Source: Comamonadaceae bacterium OS-4
Lineage (GTDB): Bacteria > Pseudomonadota > Gammaproteobacteria > Burkholderiales > Burkholderiaceae_C
Direction of reading: 5' to 3'
Assembly (NCBI GenBank): GCA_027924025.1
Contig: AP026970.1
Location: 3,618,501-3,682,500 of the forward strand
Length of the DNA stretch: 64,000 nt
In this document: piece by piece, positions 8,451 through 16,176 of the stretch
How the letters are laid out: every line of letters begins with the position of its first letter
Numbering within the stretch: the first letter of the stretch is position 1
The notes under the pieces: generated by a model
Databases searched by the model: none
The model's input: the letters and a program-made list of their open reading frames with translations, nothing else
What the model was told of the DNA's origin: nothing
Position numbers and translations under genes: made by a program

Positions 8451-9830
8451 ATGACCTTCTCCGCCATTTCCGCCCTCTCTCCGCTGGACGGCCGTTACGC
8501 CGCCAAACTCGCTACCCTGCGCCCCCTGACCAGTGAGCTGGGCTATATGCACCGCCGCGTGCAGGTGGAAGTGGCGTGGTTTATCGCCCTGAGCGATGCC
8601 GGCTTTGACGAGTTCAAACCCCTGACCCCCGGCGCCCGCACCTACCTGCTGGGCTTGGTGAAAAACTTCTCGGAAGCCGACGGCGAAGCCATTAAGGCTA
8701 TTGAGAAGACCACCAATCACGATGTAAAAGCGGTTGAATACTGGATCAAGTCCAAGTTCGAAGCCCGGCCCGAGCTGGAAAAAGCCGGCGAATTTGTGCA
8801 CTTTGCCTGCACCAGCGAAGACATCAACAACACCAGCCATGGGCTGCAGTTGCGCGCTTCGCGAGATGTTGTCGTTCTGCCCGCTCTGGACAAAATTGTC
8901 CTCAAGCTGCGGGACATGGCCCACGCTTACGCCGATGTGCCCATGCTGAGCCGCACCCATGGCCAGACCGCCAGCCCTACCACCGTGGGCAAGGAAATGG
9001 CCAACGTCGTCATCCGCCTGCAGGCCGCCTGCGACCGCATTGCCAACGTGAAGATTCTGGCCAAGATGAACGGCGCGGTTGGCAACTACAACGCCCACCT
9101 GAGCGCCTGGCCCGACTTTGATTGGGAAGCTTTCAGCAAGAAAGTGGTGGAAACTCCAGAGCCACTGGGCCTGGGCCTGACTTTCCAGCCTTACAGCATC
9201 CAGATTGAGCCCCATGACTACATGGCGGAGCTGTTTGATGCCGTCGCGCGCACCAACACCATCCTCATTGACTTGAGCCGTGATATCTGGGGCTATGTGT
9301 CCTTGGGCTATTTCAAGCAAAAGCTCAAGGACGGCGAAGTGGGTTCGTCCACCATGCCGCACAAGGTCAATCCGATTGACTTTGAAAACGCCGAGGGTAA
9401 TCTGGGCTTGGCCAATGCACTGTTGCGCCACCTGAGCGAAAAGTTGCCGATTTCCCGCTGGCAGCGCGACCTGACCGACTCCACCGTGCTGCGCAACATG
9501 GGCGTGGCTTTGGGCTACGCTGTGCTGGCCTACAGCTCGCTGATGACCGGCTTGAACAAGCTGGAGATCAACGAAGCCGCCATCGCCGAAGACTTGGACT
9601 CCTCTTGGGAAGTCTTGGCTGAGCCCATCCAGACCGTGATGCGCCGCTTCGGATTGCCCCAGCCGTATGAGCAACTCAAGAAGTTCACCCGTGGTGCCGC
9701 CATGACCCGGGAGCTGATGCAAGGCTTTATTGCAGGCTTGGACATCCCAGAGGCTGAGAAAGAGCGCCTGCTGGCCATGACGCCCGGTAGTTATACCGGC
9801 AAGGCGTCTGAACTCGCCCGGCGCGTGTGA
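8451..9830 (+). CDS. purB: Adenylosuccinate lyase
   Basis: The 459-residue enzyme splits adenylosuccinate to AMP plus fumarate and SAICAR to AICAR plus fumarate in purine synthesis. The fumarase/aspartase signature GSSTMPHKVNP and the substrate motif CTSEDINNTSHG are intact, and the length matches the proteobacterial PurB class that begins LSALSPLDGRY. Start at the ATG at 8451 fits this opening. A structured repeat follows the stop. Confidence 0.96.
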   Translation: MTFSAISALSPLDGRYAAKLATLRPLTSELGYMHRRVQVEVAWFIALSDAGFDEFKPLTPGARTYLLGLVKNFSEADGEAIKAIEKTTNHDVKAVEYWIKSKFEARPELEKAGEFVHFACTSEDINNTSHGLQLRASRDVVVLPALDKIVLKLRDMAHAYADVPMLSRTHGQTASPTTVGKEMANVVIRLQAACDRIANVKILAKMNGAVGNYNAHLSAWPDFDWEAFSKKVVETPEPLGLGLTFQPYSIQIEPHDYMAELFDAVARTNTILIDLSRDIWGYVSLGYFKQKLKDGEVGSSTMPHKVNPIDFENAEGNLGLANALLRHLSEKLPISRWQRDLTDSTVLRNMGVALGYAVLAYSSLMTGLNKLEINEAAIAEDLDSSWEVLAEPIQTVMRRFGLPQPYEQLKKFTRGAAMTRELMQGFIAGLDIPEAEKERLLAMTPGSYTGKASELARRV

Positions 9831-9831
9831 C

Positions 9832-9925
9832 CCCCTGAGCGGCTTTCGCCGCTTCCCCCTGGAAGGGGGACAACACCAGCGGCCCGGCAAAGCCGGTCCC
9901 GCGGTGTTCTGCGCCCACTCCCCCT
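9832..9925. repeat. GC-rich structured interspersed repeat after purB
   Basis: Just after the purB stop comes a small hairpin GCGGCTTTCGCCGC, then CCCCCTGGAAGGGGG, then a longer inverted region around CGGCAAAGCCGG ending in CGGTGTTCTG. I recall near-identical intergenic sequences in Rhodoferax, Polaromonas and Acidovorax genomes. Only one copy is in this window, so the family assignment is from memory. It may also act as the purB transcript end. Confidence 0.5.
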
Positions 9926-9937
9926 CATTCGCACGCC

Positions 9938-10498
9938 ATGGCACTCAAATCCACCATCTACAAAGCCAATCTGCAGATCGCAGACATTGAGAACAGCTAC
10001 TACGCGGACCATGCGCTCACTTTGGCTCGGCACCCAAGCGAGACAGATGAGCGGATGATGGTTCGCTTGGTGGCGATGGCTTACAACGCCCACAAACTCC
10101 AAAGTGTGTGCAACGGAGATGGCACTTTGGCCTTCGGCGCCGGCTTGTCCGACCCCGAGGACCCGGACGTTTCGCTCACCGATTTCACAGGGCAGAAGCG
10201 CCTGTGGATTGAGGTGGGTCAGCCGGAAGACAAACCCATCTCCAAGGCTTGCAACAAGTCCGACGCAGTGTTGCTGTATCCGTTTGCGCACTCAGCGGAT
10301 ATCTGGTGGAAAGGCATCGAGTCCAAATTGAGCCGCTTAGACAAACTGCAGGTTTGGCGTATCCCTTCTGCAACCTCCCAAGCGTTGGCAAAATTGGCGG
10401 CTCGCAGCATGCAGTTGCAAGCAACGGTTCAAGAGGGGGTACTCATGTTGGGAGACGGCAGCAGCACCGTGGATATCGAACCCATCCGATGGAAGTAA
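9938..10498 (+). CDS. yaeQ: YaeQ family protein
   Basis: A 186-residue protein with the YaeQ opening MALKSTIYKANLQIADIE and the internal segments GLSDPEDPDVSLTDFTG and LWIEVGQPEDKPISKAC. YaeQ has a nuclease-like (PD-(D/E)XK) fold; the E-x-G-Q segment is part of that core. The enterobacterial protein suppresses loss of RfaH, but the biochemical activity is unsettled. It is a single gene here. Confidence 0.9.
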   Translation: MALKSTIYKANLQIADIENSYYADHALTLARHPSETDERMMVRLVAMAYNAHKLQSVCNGDGTLAFGAGLSDPEDPDVSLTDFTGQKRLWIEVGQPEDKPISKACNKSDAVLLYPFAHSADIWWKGIESKLSRLDKLQVWRIPSATSQALAKLAARSMQLQATVQEGVLMLGDGSSTVDIEPIRWK

Positions 10499-10511
10499 CG
10501 CAGGTTTTCTA

Positions 10512-10569
10512 GCCAAATCCGGTCAAACCCCTTGTGCGCATTGCGGGAGAAGCTATTATTTTTATAGCA
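10512..10569 (-). repeat. Dispersed ~60-bp repeat, copy A
   Basis: Read on the minus strand: head palindrome TTGCTAT...ATAGCT, then a GCGCA-like core and tail GATTTGGC. The same layout recurs at 29813, 42089 and 59866. It fills the gap between yaeQ and the convergent DUF3717-DUF1289 gene and covers that gene's stop codon. Confidence 0.65.
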
Positions 10570-11038
10570 AATGCGCCTTGGAGCGCGATTCCGCTGCTCG
10601 CTCGGCATAGCGGTTAAATCGCCACGACGTAGCATCCAAGGTGATGCGCCGCCAGGTGGCACGCTTCTCGGCGGGGCCCATTTCCGGCCAAAGCTGCACT
10701 TCTTCAAAGGTACGCCCGCAGCCTTTGCATAGTTCATCGCCTTGGCTGGTGGAGCAAATCGCAATACACGGCGTGTCGGGCGTTGTCTCGTACCAAGCTT
10801 GCCAAGCCGCGAGCGCTTTTTCAGGCATGCTGAACTCGTCCGCCTCTGTCTCGTGGTAGTAGACAAGCAGTGCGTAAACCTCAGCCAAGGCACGGGTGGG
10901 GTCCGGCAGCGACACACCATCTGGCGAAGGCTCGCGCGCACGCCAGAAATTGATGGCCGACTCGATATCGGTGATGTGGATGCCTGCCAATGGATATGTC
11001 TCTGGTTTCGGGGGAGGCGCATCATATACCGGGGACAC
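10562..11038 (-). CDS. DUF3717-DUF1289 two-domain protein
   Basis: No ATG opens this frame near the conserved part, so I place the start at the GTG at 11038 (158 residues); an AAGGAG lies 15 bases upstream, a long spacer. The N-terminal half (IHITDIESAINFWRAREPS) is DUF3717. The C-terminal half (TPCIAICSTSQGDELCKGCG) is DUF1289, a short cysteine-rich motif (three Cys in C-x3-C-x8-C-x2-C form) thought to bind a metal or Fe-S cluster. An extension to 11260 would run through the riboswitch region and is unlikely. Function unknown. Confidence 0.75.
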   Translation of the reverse strand: MSPVYDAPPPKPETYPLAGIHITDIESAINFWRAREPSPDGVSLPDPTRALAEVYALLVYYHETEADEFSMPEKALAAWQAWYETTPDTPCIAICSTSQGDELCKGCGRTFEEVQLWPEMGPAEKRATWRRITLDATSWRFNRYAERAAESRSKAHLL

Positions 11039-11137
11039 CGAAAATTGGCCCGGCTCCTTGCGATGACCTGCATTGGCGGTCGGACCTAAAACCCCTTTTT
11101 TTATAGGCCTAAAAGTTACGTTGTTATATTTACGGCT

Positions 11138-11254
11138 TCTCCGGAGGGGAGTAGCTCCAAGCGGCACTGAGCCGTTTCGGCAGATCGTCAATACGAAGCG
11201 ACAAGCTTCCGGTCTGTCGGGGTGTTCGGTCAGAACATTCGAGCAAGACCTTCG
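11138..11254 (+). ncRNA. yybP-ykoY (manganese) riboswitch
   Basis: The leader upstream of the TerC gene contains the class hallmarks: GGGGAGTAGC near the 5' end, CGTCAATACG in the middle, and the closing CGAGCAAGACC at the 3' end, with paired helices between. yybP-ykoY elements bind Mn2+ and usually switch on exporters of the TerC/MntP type. An 81-base expression platform separates it from the start codon. Confidence 0.88.
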
Positions 11255-11335
11255 ATTCACGCCTTATTGCGGGCGGGGTCGTGGTTGCCACTCCTCCACC
11301 TGCAGCGGCTTTTTCGTTCGTTGCGAGGTACTCTC

Positions 11336-12043
11336 ATGGAATTTATGTCCGCCCCCTGGTGGTCCGCTTTGCTGGCTATTGTGTTGATTGATCTGGTGCT
11401 GGCTGGTGACAACGCCATCGTGATTGCGCTGGCTGCGCGCAACCTTCCCCCGGCTTTGAAACAAAAAGCCATCGTCTGGGGCACCGTGGGCGCCATCGTG
11501 GTTCGCTCTGCGATGACGATCGGCGTAGTCTGGCTCTTGAAGATCCCCGGTTTGATGCTGGTCGGCGGCTTGGGCTTGCTGTGGATCGCGTATCAGCTCC
11601 TCGCTGACCAAGGCGATGGCGATCACGATGGCCCTTCTGCCACCACGTTCTGGGGAGCCATGAAAACCATCATCGTGGCAGACGCATTGATGGGAGTTGA
11701 CAATGTACTGGGCGTGGCGGGTGCAGCGCACGGTGCCATGGACTTGGTCATCATCGGCCTCCTGATCAGCGTTCCGATCGTGGTGTTCGGCAGCAATGTG
11801 GTTCTCAAGCTGGTGGAGCGCTTTCCGTCCATCATCATGATCGGCGCAGCTGTGCTTGCGTTCACCGCAGCGAAGATGGTGGTTCACGAGCCTTTGTTGC
11901 TGTCATTCTTTGGCACGGATGCCGACCTGACAAGCACACAAAGCATGACCCGCTGGGTGGTCTATGTGCTGGCCATTGTTGCCGTCTTGGGTGCAGGTTG
12001 GTTGACACAGAAACGCCACTCGGCAGGCGATACCGCCGCCTGA
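11336..12043 (+). CDS. TerC family integral membrane protein (riboswitch-controlled)
   Basis: A 235-residue protein with about seven membrane segments and the TerC signature DLVLAGDNAIVIALAAR, whose acidic residues sit in the membrane; a second set (DALMGVDNVLGVAG) follows in the second half. TerC proteins behind manganese riboswitches are associated with Mn2+ export or metalation of exoenzymes. The ATG at 11336 has GAGG 7 bases upstream. A paralogue is at 25339 without such a leader. Confidence 0.9.
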   Translation: MEFMSAPWWSALLAIVLIDLVLAGDNAIVIALAARNLPPALKQKAIVWGTVGAIVVRSAMTIGVVWLLKIPGLMLVGGLGLLWIAYQLLADQGDGDHDGPSATTFWGAMKTIIVADALMGVDNVLGVAGAAHGAMDLVIIGLLISVPIVVFGSNVVLKLVERFPSIIMIGAAVLAFTAAKMVVHEPLLLSFFGTDADLTSTQSMTRWVVYVLAIVAVLGAGWLTQKRHSAGDTAA

Positions 12044-12079
12044 GCTTCCTGATGCGGGCTCAGTGCTATGCTGAGCTGC

Positions 12080-12430
12080 ATGAAACTTATCTTTAAATGG
12101 CTGCTATGCGCTGCTGCCTTACTGGCGGTGGCGCATTTTTACGGTGGCGTACAAGTGCAGAGTTTCGGCTCAGCTCTGATCGCTGCGCTGGTTATAGGCC
12201 TATTCAATGCGCTGCTCCGGCCGATTTTGGTAGTCCTTACCTTGCCGGTTACCTTGTTGACATTGGGACTTTTTCTCTTTGTTATCAATGCCACGCTGTT
12301 CTGGTGGGCGGCAAGCCTGTTGGATGGATTTGCAGTGCGGGATTTCAGCGCTGCATTGCTAGGATCTTTGATATATACCGTGGCCGGCATGGTGATCAAC
12401 TCAGCGCTCGACCGCCTGTTCCTGAAGTAG
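12080..12430 (+). CDS. Phage-holin-family (DUF360-like) small membrane protein
   Basis: This 116-residue protein has four hydrophobic helices and the family-typical stretch ALVIGLFNALLRPILVVLTL. Despite the family name these are ordinary bacterial inner-membrane proteins of unknown role. I used the ATG at 12080 (MKLIFKWLL). Its 3' end overlaps the convergent protease gene by 30 bases. Confidence 0.75.
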   Translation: MKLIFKWLLCAAALLAVAHFYGGVQVQSFGSALIAALVIGLFNALLRPILVVLTLPVTLLTLGLFLFVINATLFWWAASLLDGFAVRDFSAALLGSLIYTVAGMVINSALDRLFLK

Positions 12431-13882
12431 CTGCTCCACTTGTCGCAAACGCACATCGACGATTGACGCCTCGATGTGATCGGCCGGAGCAAGCTTGGAC
12501 TTCGATAGCTCCTGTGCAGCTTTTAACCGCGCAATAGCGCCAGCATAGTCAAGCTGGGCGAAACTCACCTCGGCCTCTGCACGTACAGCTGCCACTGTGC
12601 GCCCCTGTGCTGCCCGAGCACTCGCCAATGCTTGCCACATTGACGCATCAAGCGGATGCTCGAGGACCCAAAGCTGAGCCGCGTCCGCAGCAGCATCTGC
12701 CGAGCCTAGCCGTGTTTGAATACCGACCCACATCAAGAGCTCAGCACGCGTTTTAGGAGACGCTTTTTGAGCTAGCGCTTCCAAAGCCGCTGCGGGTCGC
12801 CCTTCAGCCAATGCAAACTCTGCACTCACATAGCGCCATTGCCGCATTCCGGCATCGTCATTGGCAACCAACAACCGCAGAGCGTCCCGATAACCTACAA
12901 CGCGACCAAAATCACGTAACTTGATGGACGCCAGCATCGCACCGTAGAGGGCTCCGACACGCTGATAAGGCGTGAGCTTGGACAATGCGGCGGACTCTGC
13001 CTCGGAATACCAGTTACGAAGCCCATCCACTGACGCATTCGATAGTAAACGCGCCCTAGCCGACACCATGCTGTGCTCAAGAGAGCCAGAAGGCACTTTG
13101 TCCACGCCATCAGGAATTCGTGACTTCATGTCGGCAATGCGCTCGGTAGTCAGAGGGTGACTACGCAGATACGGAAAACTCCCGGCATCGTTATTTCGAT
13201 TGGTCAGCTGCAGCTTTTCAAACATGCTGACAAAAGCAACGGGCGAAAAACCTGCCTTGGTGGCCACCTCAAAACCTGCCCGATCAGCCTCACGCTCCAT
13301 GTCGCGAGAAAAATTCAGTTGCGACTGTGCAGCCACAGCCTGCCCACCCACGATGACCGCGTTAGCTCCCGCAGGGTTAGTGCTTGCTGCCAACGCTCCC
13401 AAGATCATCGCGCCTATCAGCAAAGGCGTTTGCTCACTTTGCCGGCTTATTAAGCGCGCGATATGTCGTTGCGTGACGTGGCTTAGCTCGTGAGCTAAGA
13501 CGGATGCAAGTTCGTCTTTAGACGAAACGACACCCACAAGCCCCAGATGAATACCAAAGTAACCGCCAGGCAAAGCAAAGGCGTTCACTGTACGGTCTTT
13601 ACCTTGCAGCAGGCGCCAAGCAAATGCGGCGTCCAACTCAGATGAAATATCACCCCGCTCTCGTGCAGCAGACATTAAAGGGCGCCAGAGAGATTGAAGG
13701 TAATCAGCGATAGCTGGATCATCAAGATAATCGGGATCGCGATAAAGGTCGCGAACTATATTATCTCCTAAGCGGCGCTCTATAGAATGTGCAAGTTCGG
13801 CTTGCGGCGACAAATCTGCAGCTTGAGATATTTTGTAAAAAAAAATAAATAAAATAATAAAAAAACGAATAATTATTTTCAT
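12401..13882 (-). CDS. M48 family metalloprotease with TPR region (BepA-like)
   Basis: The 493-residue protein begins with an export signal very rich in Ile/Phe/Lys (coded by A/T-rich DNA). The M48 zinc site HELSH (in VLAHELSHVTQRH) and the third-ligand motif EADRAG are intact. The C-terminal 200 residues form TPR-like helical pairs. BepA-type proteins check LptD and BAM substrates in the periplasm, cutting misassembled outer-membrane proteins. The start at MKIIIRFF was preferred to one 33 bases upstream that overlaps the next gene. Confidence 0.85.
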   Translation of the reverse strand: MKIIIRFFIILFIFFYKISQAADLSPQAELAHSIERRLGDNIVRDLYRDPDYLDDPAIADYLQSLWRPLMSAARERGDISSELDAAFAWRLLQGKDRTVNAFALPGGYFGIHLGLVGVVSSKDELASVLAHELSHVTQRHIARLISRQSEQTPLLIGAMILGALAASTNPAGANAVIVGGQAVAAQSQLNFSRDMEREADRAGFEVATKAGFSPVAFVSMFEKLQLTNRNNDAGSFPYLRSHPLTTERIADMKSRIPDGVDKVPSGSLEHSMVSARARLLSNASVDGLRNWYSEAESAALSKLTPYQRVGALYGAMLASIKLRDFGRVVGYRDALRLLVANDDAGMRQWRYVSAEFALAEGRPAAALEALAQKASPKTRAELLMWVGIQTRLGSADAAADAAQLWVLEHPLDASMWQALASARAAQGRTVAAVRAEAEVSFAQLDYAGAIARLKAAQELSKSKLAPADHIEASIVDVRLRQVEQLLQEQAVER

Positions 13883-13905
13883 TTTGATATAAATCTCATC
13901 CCCTG

Positions 13906-15537
13906 CTAAAAACATCTCGCATCAATTTTATTTAGCAACACTGGATCAATACTCTGAACACCATCAACCATCGATAAAGAGCGGAACTTGAGCGCCACAT
14001 CACAATCAGCGCGAACTTTAAAATAATTAGCAGCTCTAATAATACCAAAATCATCTAGCTTTTCTTTTGGATCCAAAGCATTAAACCAAAGCTGATCGGC
14101 TAATTGATCCAATAGGATTAAGGAGGGGGCTTCAGGATTCGGCGTGTTTAAAATATTATGGGACTTAAACCTGTAGATCGTAACTTGACGCTCAATTTGC
14201 AAATATTCATGCGCAATAAAAAGGACCGTAGAAAAAACTACGCAAGACCACAAAAATAGCGTCTGCCCACTAAAAAGTACAACTCGCCTATTCGGAGAAT
14301 GACCATCACTAGCTATCAATGCACCTACAAGCAACCCAGCTGGCAAAAGAAAGTATGCATGATGCAGTGGTAACTCTAAATTAGCATGCACCAATACAAC
14401 CAACAGCATGAACATAAATAGCTGCTCTTCACTTAAATCTTTCTTAAAAATCCAACGCAATGATAATATCCATTTAATGAAGACAGTCACCACCACCACA
14501 GCCAAAGGGAGGCCAAACCAAATCCAAATTTCCAAAAAAATATTGTGTGCGTTGGTGTACAACACATTATCCAGCATAGGGTAGTTTGCCAACTGCGAAA
14601 ACTGAGCCTGCAAGTTCATCATAGGACCAAAGCCAAAGAATACCTTAGACATGCCAGCTTCGATAAACATCTTCCAAATCACAAGCCTAAGTCCATTATC
14701 TCGATTAAGACCTTCAACCTCGGAGTATTCAAATTGATTTAAACCCAACCATTGCGGCACAATGGAATGCAAATTCCATGCAGAATAAATGGAAAAACCT
14801 ACCAATGCGTATATGAGGAGGTATTTGACTCTAACTACTTTAAATTTTATTATTGCAAACATCAAACAGATTACAACAAAGCTAAAAATTGCCGTTCTCG
14901 ACAAAGTTAAGCCTACCCCAAAGCCTAAGTAGACCAAGGCGATGCTGGTAGCTACCTTACCAAGATCACCCTTTAACCTCAACCAAACAATCGAGGCCAT
15001 TCCCCACAACAATAGTGTCCCAAGCTGGTTGGGTTGATTCATGTTTGCAGAAGGCCTAATGCCATTTGAACCACTGATCCAAATATCAGTTATTCCGTAC
15101 TCTGGAGTATGCAGCCACTGCGCCAACTGCAGCCCAACTGAGATAACAGAAGCGATCAGAGGCGGCAAGAATATGACAAGGCTAATTGAGTCTCTATATT
15201 TCTCCGTAAGAATTTGCCCCAAACAGACCACAAGAAGAAACCCAGAAAGATAAATGGCTGGGAGAACCGTTTGCGTCCAATACGGAACCCACCCCAAAAT
15301 ACGGGATGCGAGACAAGCCAAGAACAAAATGATTGCTATGAAATGAACTGAGTTAAATTGAATTTGAACTTGTCGACATACAAAGAAGAAGACCAAGCAT
15401 GGAATGCCATATGCTATGGACATAACAAAGTCTGAGTGAAAGGTCGTCCAAGGCAAATAGTGATTTGGCATAAGCCAAGAAAATATACTCAGCACCCCCA
15501 AAAATACTAAGCTGTAGTCTTCTATTTTTTTCCACAT
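13906..15537 (-). CDS. PglL/Wzy-type O-antigen ligase family membrane protein (putative pilin glycosylation ligase)
   Basis: The 543-residue polytopic protein has about 12 hydrophobic segments, a large periplasmic loop (NLHSIVPQWLGLNQFEYSEV, then a conserved NAHNIFLEIWIWFGL segment) and a C-terminal Wzy_C_2-like domain. The TNAHN motif is typical of ligases moving lipid-linked glycans onto protein or lipid. Its position 40 bases after the pilin stop fits a PglL/TfpO-type enzyme attaching glycan to PilA. Codon use is much more A/T-rich than in the neighbours, which suggests transfer. The ATG at 15537 was chosen because the upstream extension runs through the pilin terminator. Confidence 0.8.
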   Translation of the reverse strand: MWKKIEDYSLVFLGVLSIFSWLMPNHYLPWTTFHSDFVMSIAYGIPCLVFFFVCRQVQIQFNSVHFIAIILFLACLASRILGWVPYWTQTVLPAIYLSGFLLVVCLGQILTEKYRDSISLVIFLPPLIASVISVGLQLAQWLHTPEYGITDIWISGSNGIRPSANMNQPNQLGTLLLWGMASIVWLRLKGDLGKVATSIALVYLGFGVGLTLSRTAIFSFVVICLMFAIIKFKVVRVKYLLIYALVGFSIYSAWNLHSIVPQWLGLNQFEYSEVEGLNRDNGLRLVIWKMFIEAGMSKVFFGFGPMMNLQAQFSQLANYPMLDNVLYTNAHNIFLEIWIWFGLPLAVVVVTVFIKWILSLRWIFKKDLSEEQLFMFMLLVVLVHANLELPLHHAYFLLPAGLLVGALIASDGHSPNRRVVLFSGQTLFLWSCVVFSTVLFIAHEYLQIERQVTIYRFKSHNILNTPNPEAPSLILLDQLADQLWFNALDPKEKLDDFGIIRAANYFKVRADCDVALKFRSLSMVDGVQSIDPVLLNKIDARCF

Positions 15538-15566
15538 ATAAAAAAAGGGCCCGAAGGCCCTTGAAT
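15538..15566 (-). terminator. Rho-independent terminator after pilA
   Basis: On the minus strand CAAGGGCC-TTCG-GGCCCTT is followed by a run of T. The stem is strong with a stable tetraloop. It lies between pilA and the ligase gene, so it would lower ligase expression relative to the abundant pilin. Confidence 0.8.
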
Positions 15567-15577
15567 CATTATATTTT

Positions 15578-16021
15578 TTACGATTTGCAGCTTGCTGGCA
15601 AATACTTCTGATCAATGGGTGTAGATGCCCCTGCCTTGCAAGTCCACACAATTGTGCCCGTATCGTTCAACGAACCCTCTAACTGCAAAGTCTTCGAATT
15701 GATATTAGTGTCGCCCCGCGCCGTGATAACGATACGCGCCACAGAAGCACTGTCCTGATCATAAGCTATTGAAGCTACGTACTTAGATGCTTGTGTAGTA
15801 GGCGTATAACTTCCATCAGCGGGAAATCCATTTCCACCTGAGGCAACAATTTCAGCGAGGTTGGTACGCTCAGAAGAGGCCGCCAAAACCACCTCAGAAA
15901 CCTTAGCGCGGGTTGTGTAATCTTGATAAGCAGGCAAAGCCACCGCAGCCAAAATACCAATAATCGCCACAACGATCATCAGTTCGATCAAGGTAAAACC
16001 TTTTTGAATTGAACGCTTCAT
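15578..16021 (-). CDS. pilA: Type IV pilin (PilA-like major pilin)
   Basis: A 147-residue prepilin with leader MKRSIQKG, cleavage before Phe, and the N-methylated helix [18 protein letters not shown] including Glu5. Two cysteines near the C-terminus (WTCKAG and PASCKS) should form the D-loop disulfide. The protein ends in a serine just after that loop, the position modified by TfpO-type ligases in some Pseudomonas and Acinetobacter pilins. CTGGAG precedes the start, and a sigma-54 promoter lies about 40 bases upstream. Confidence 0.92.
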   Translation of the reverse strand: MKRSIQKGFTLIELMIVVAIIGILAAVALPAYQDYTTRAKVSEVVLAASSERTNLAEIVASGGNGFPADGSYTPTTQASKYVASIAYDQDSASVARIVITARGDTNINSKTLQLEGSLNDTGTIVWTCKAGASTPIDQKYLPASCKS

Positions 16022-16056
16022 AAAAACTCCAGTTTGAGAAAAGAGGCTTATTTATC

Positions 16057-16072
16057 AGCAGCTTTCATGCCA
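16057..16072 (-). promoter_or_regulatory. Sigma-54 (RpoN) promoter of pilA
   Basis: Minus-strand TGGCATG-AAAG-CTGCT matches the -24/-12 consensus TGGCACG-N4-TTGCT at all but two positions, with correct spacing. Transcription would start about 25 bases before the pilA ATG. Pilin genes are classic RpoN/PilR targets. Confidence 0.7.
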
Positions 16073-16121
16073 AGCCGCCAAGGGTCTGATTCTGTGAAAA
16101 AATACTCAAAACATTTTACCA

Positions 16122-16171
16122 GAGTGACAATTTTGCTCTCAACAAAAGGCGTTGGGCATATCGAGTGACAA
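16122..16171 (-). promoter_or_regulatory. Pair of TTGTCACTC direct repeats (possible PilR sites)
   Basis: On the minus strand TTGTCACTC occurs twice (16122-16130 and 16163-16171), 41 bases apart, about four helical turns, and 50-100 bases upstream of the sigma-54 promoter. The TGTC core matches what I recall of PilR sites in Pseudomonas aeruginosa. The distal copy is part of a perfect palindrome TGACAA-GA-TTGTCA (16166-16179) that contains the stop codon of the upstream ATPase gene. Confidence 0.45.
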
Positions 16172-16176
16172 GATTG

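Noticed and set aside
8412..9944. 510-residue leftward frame opposite purB
   Set aside because: Shadow of purB, rich in Gly/His/Val with no domain.
13822..13882. A/T-rich run considered as a promoter or terminator
   Set aside because: It is read as the Lys/Ile/Phe-rich signal peptide of the protease gene and has no stem.
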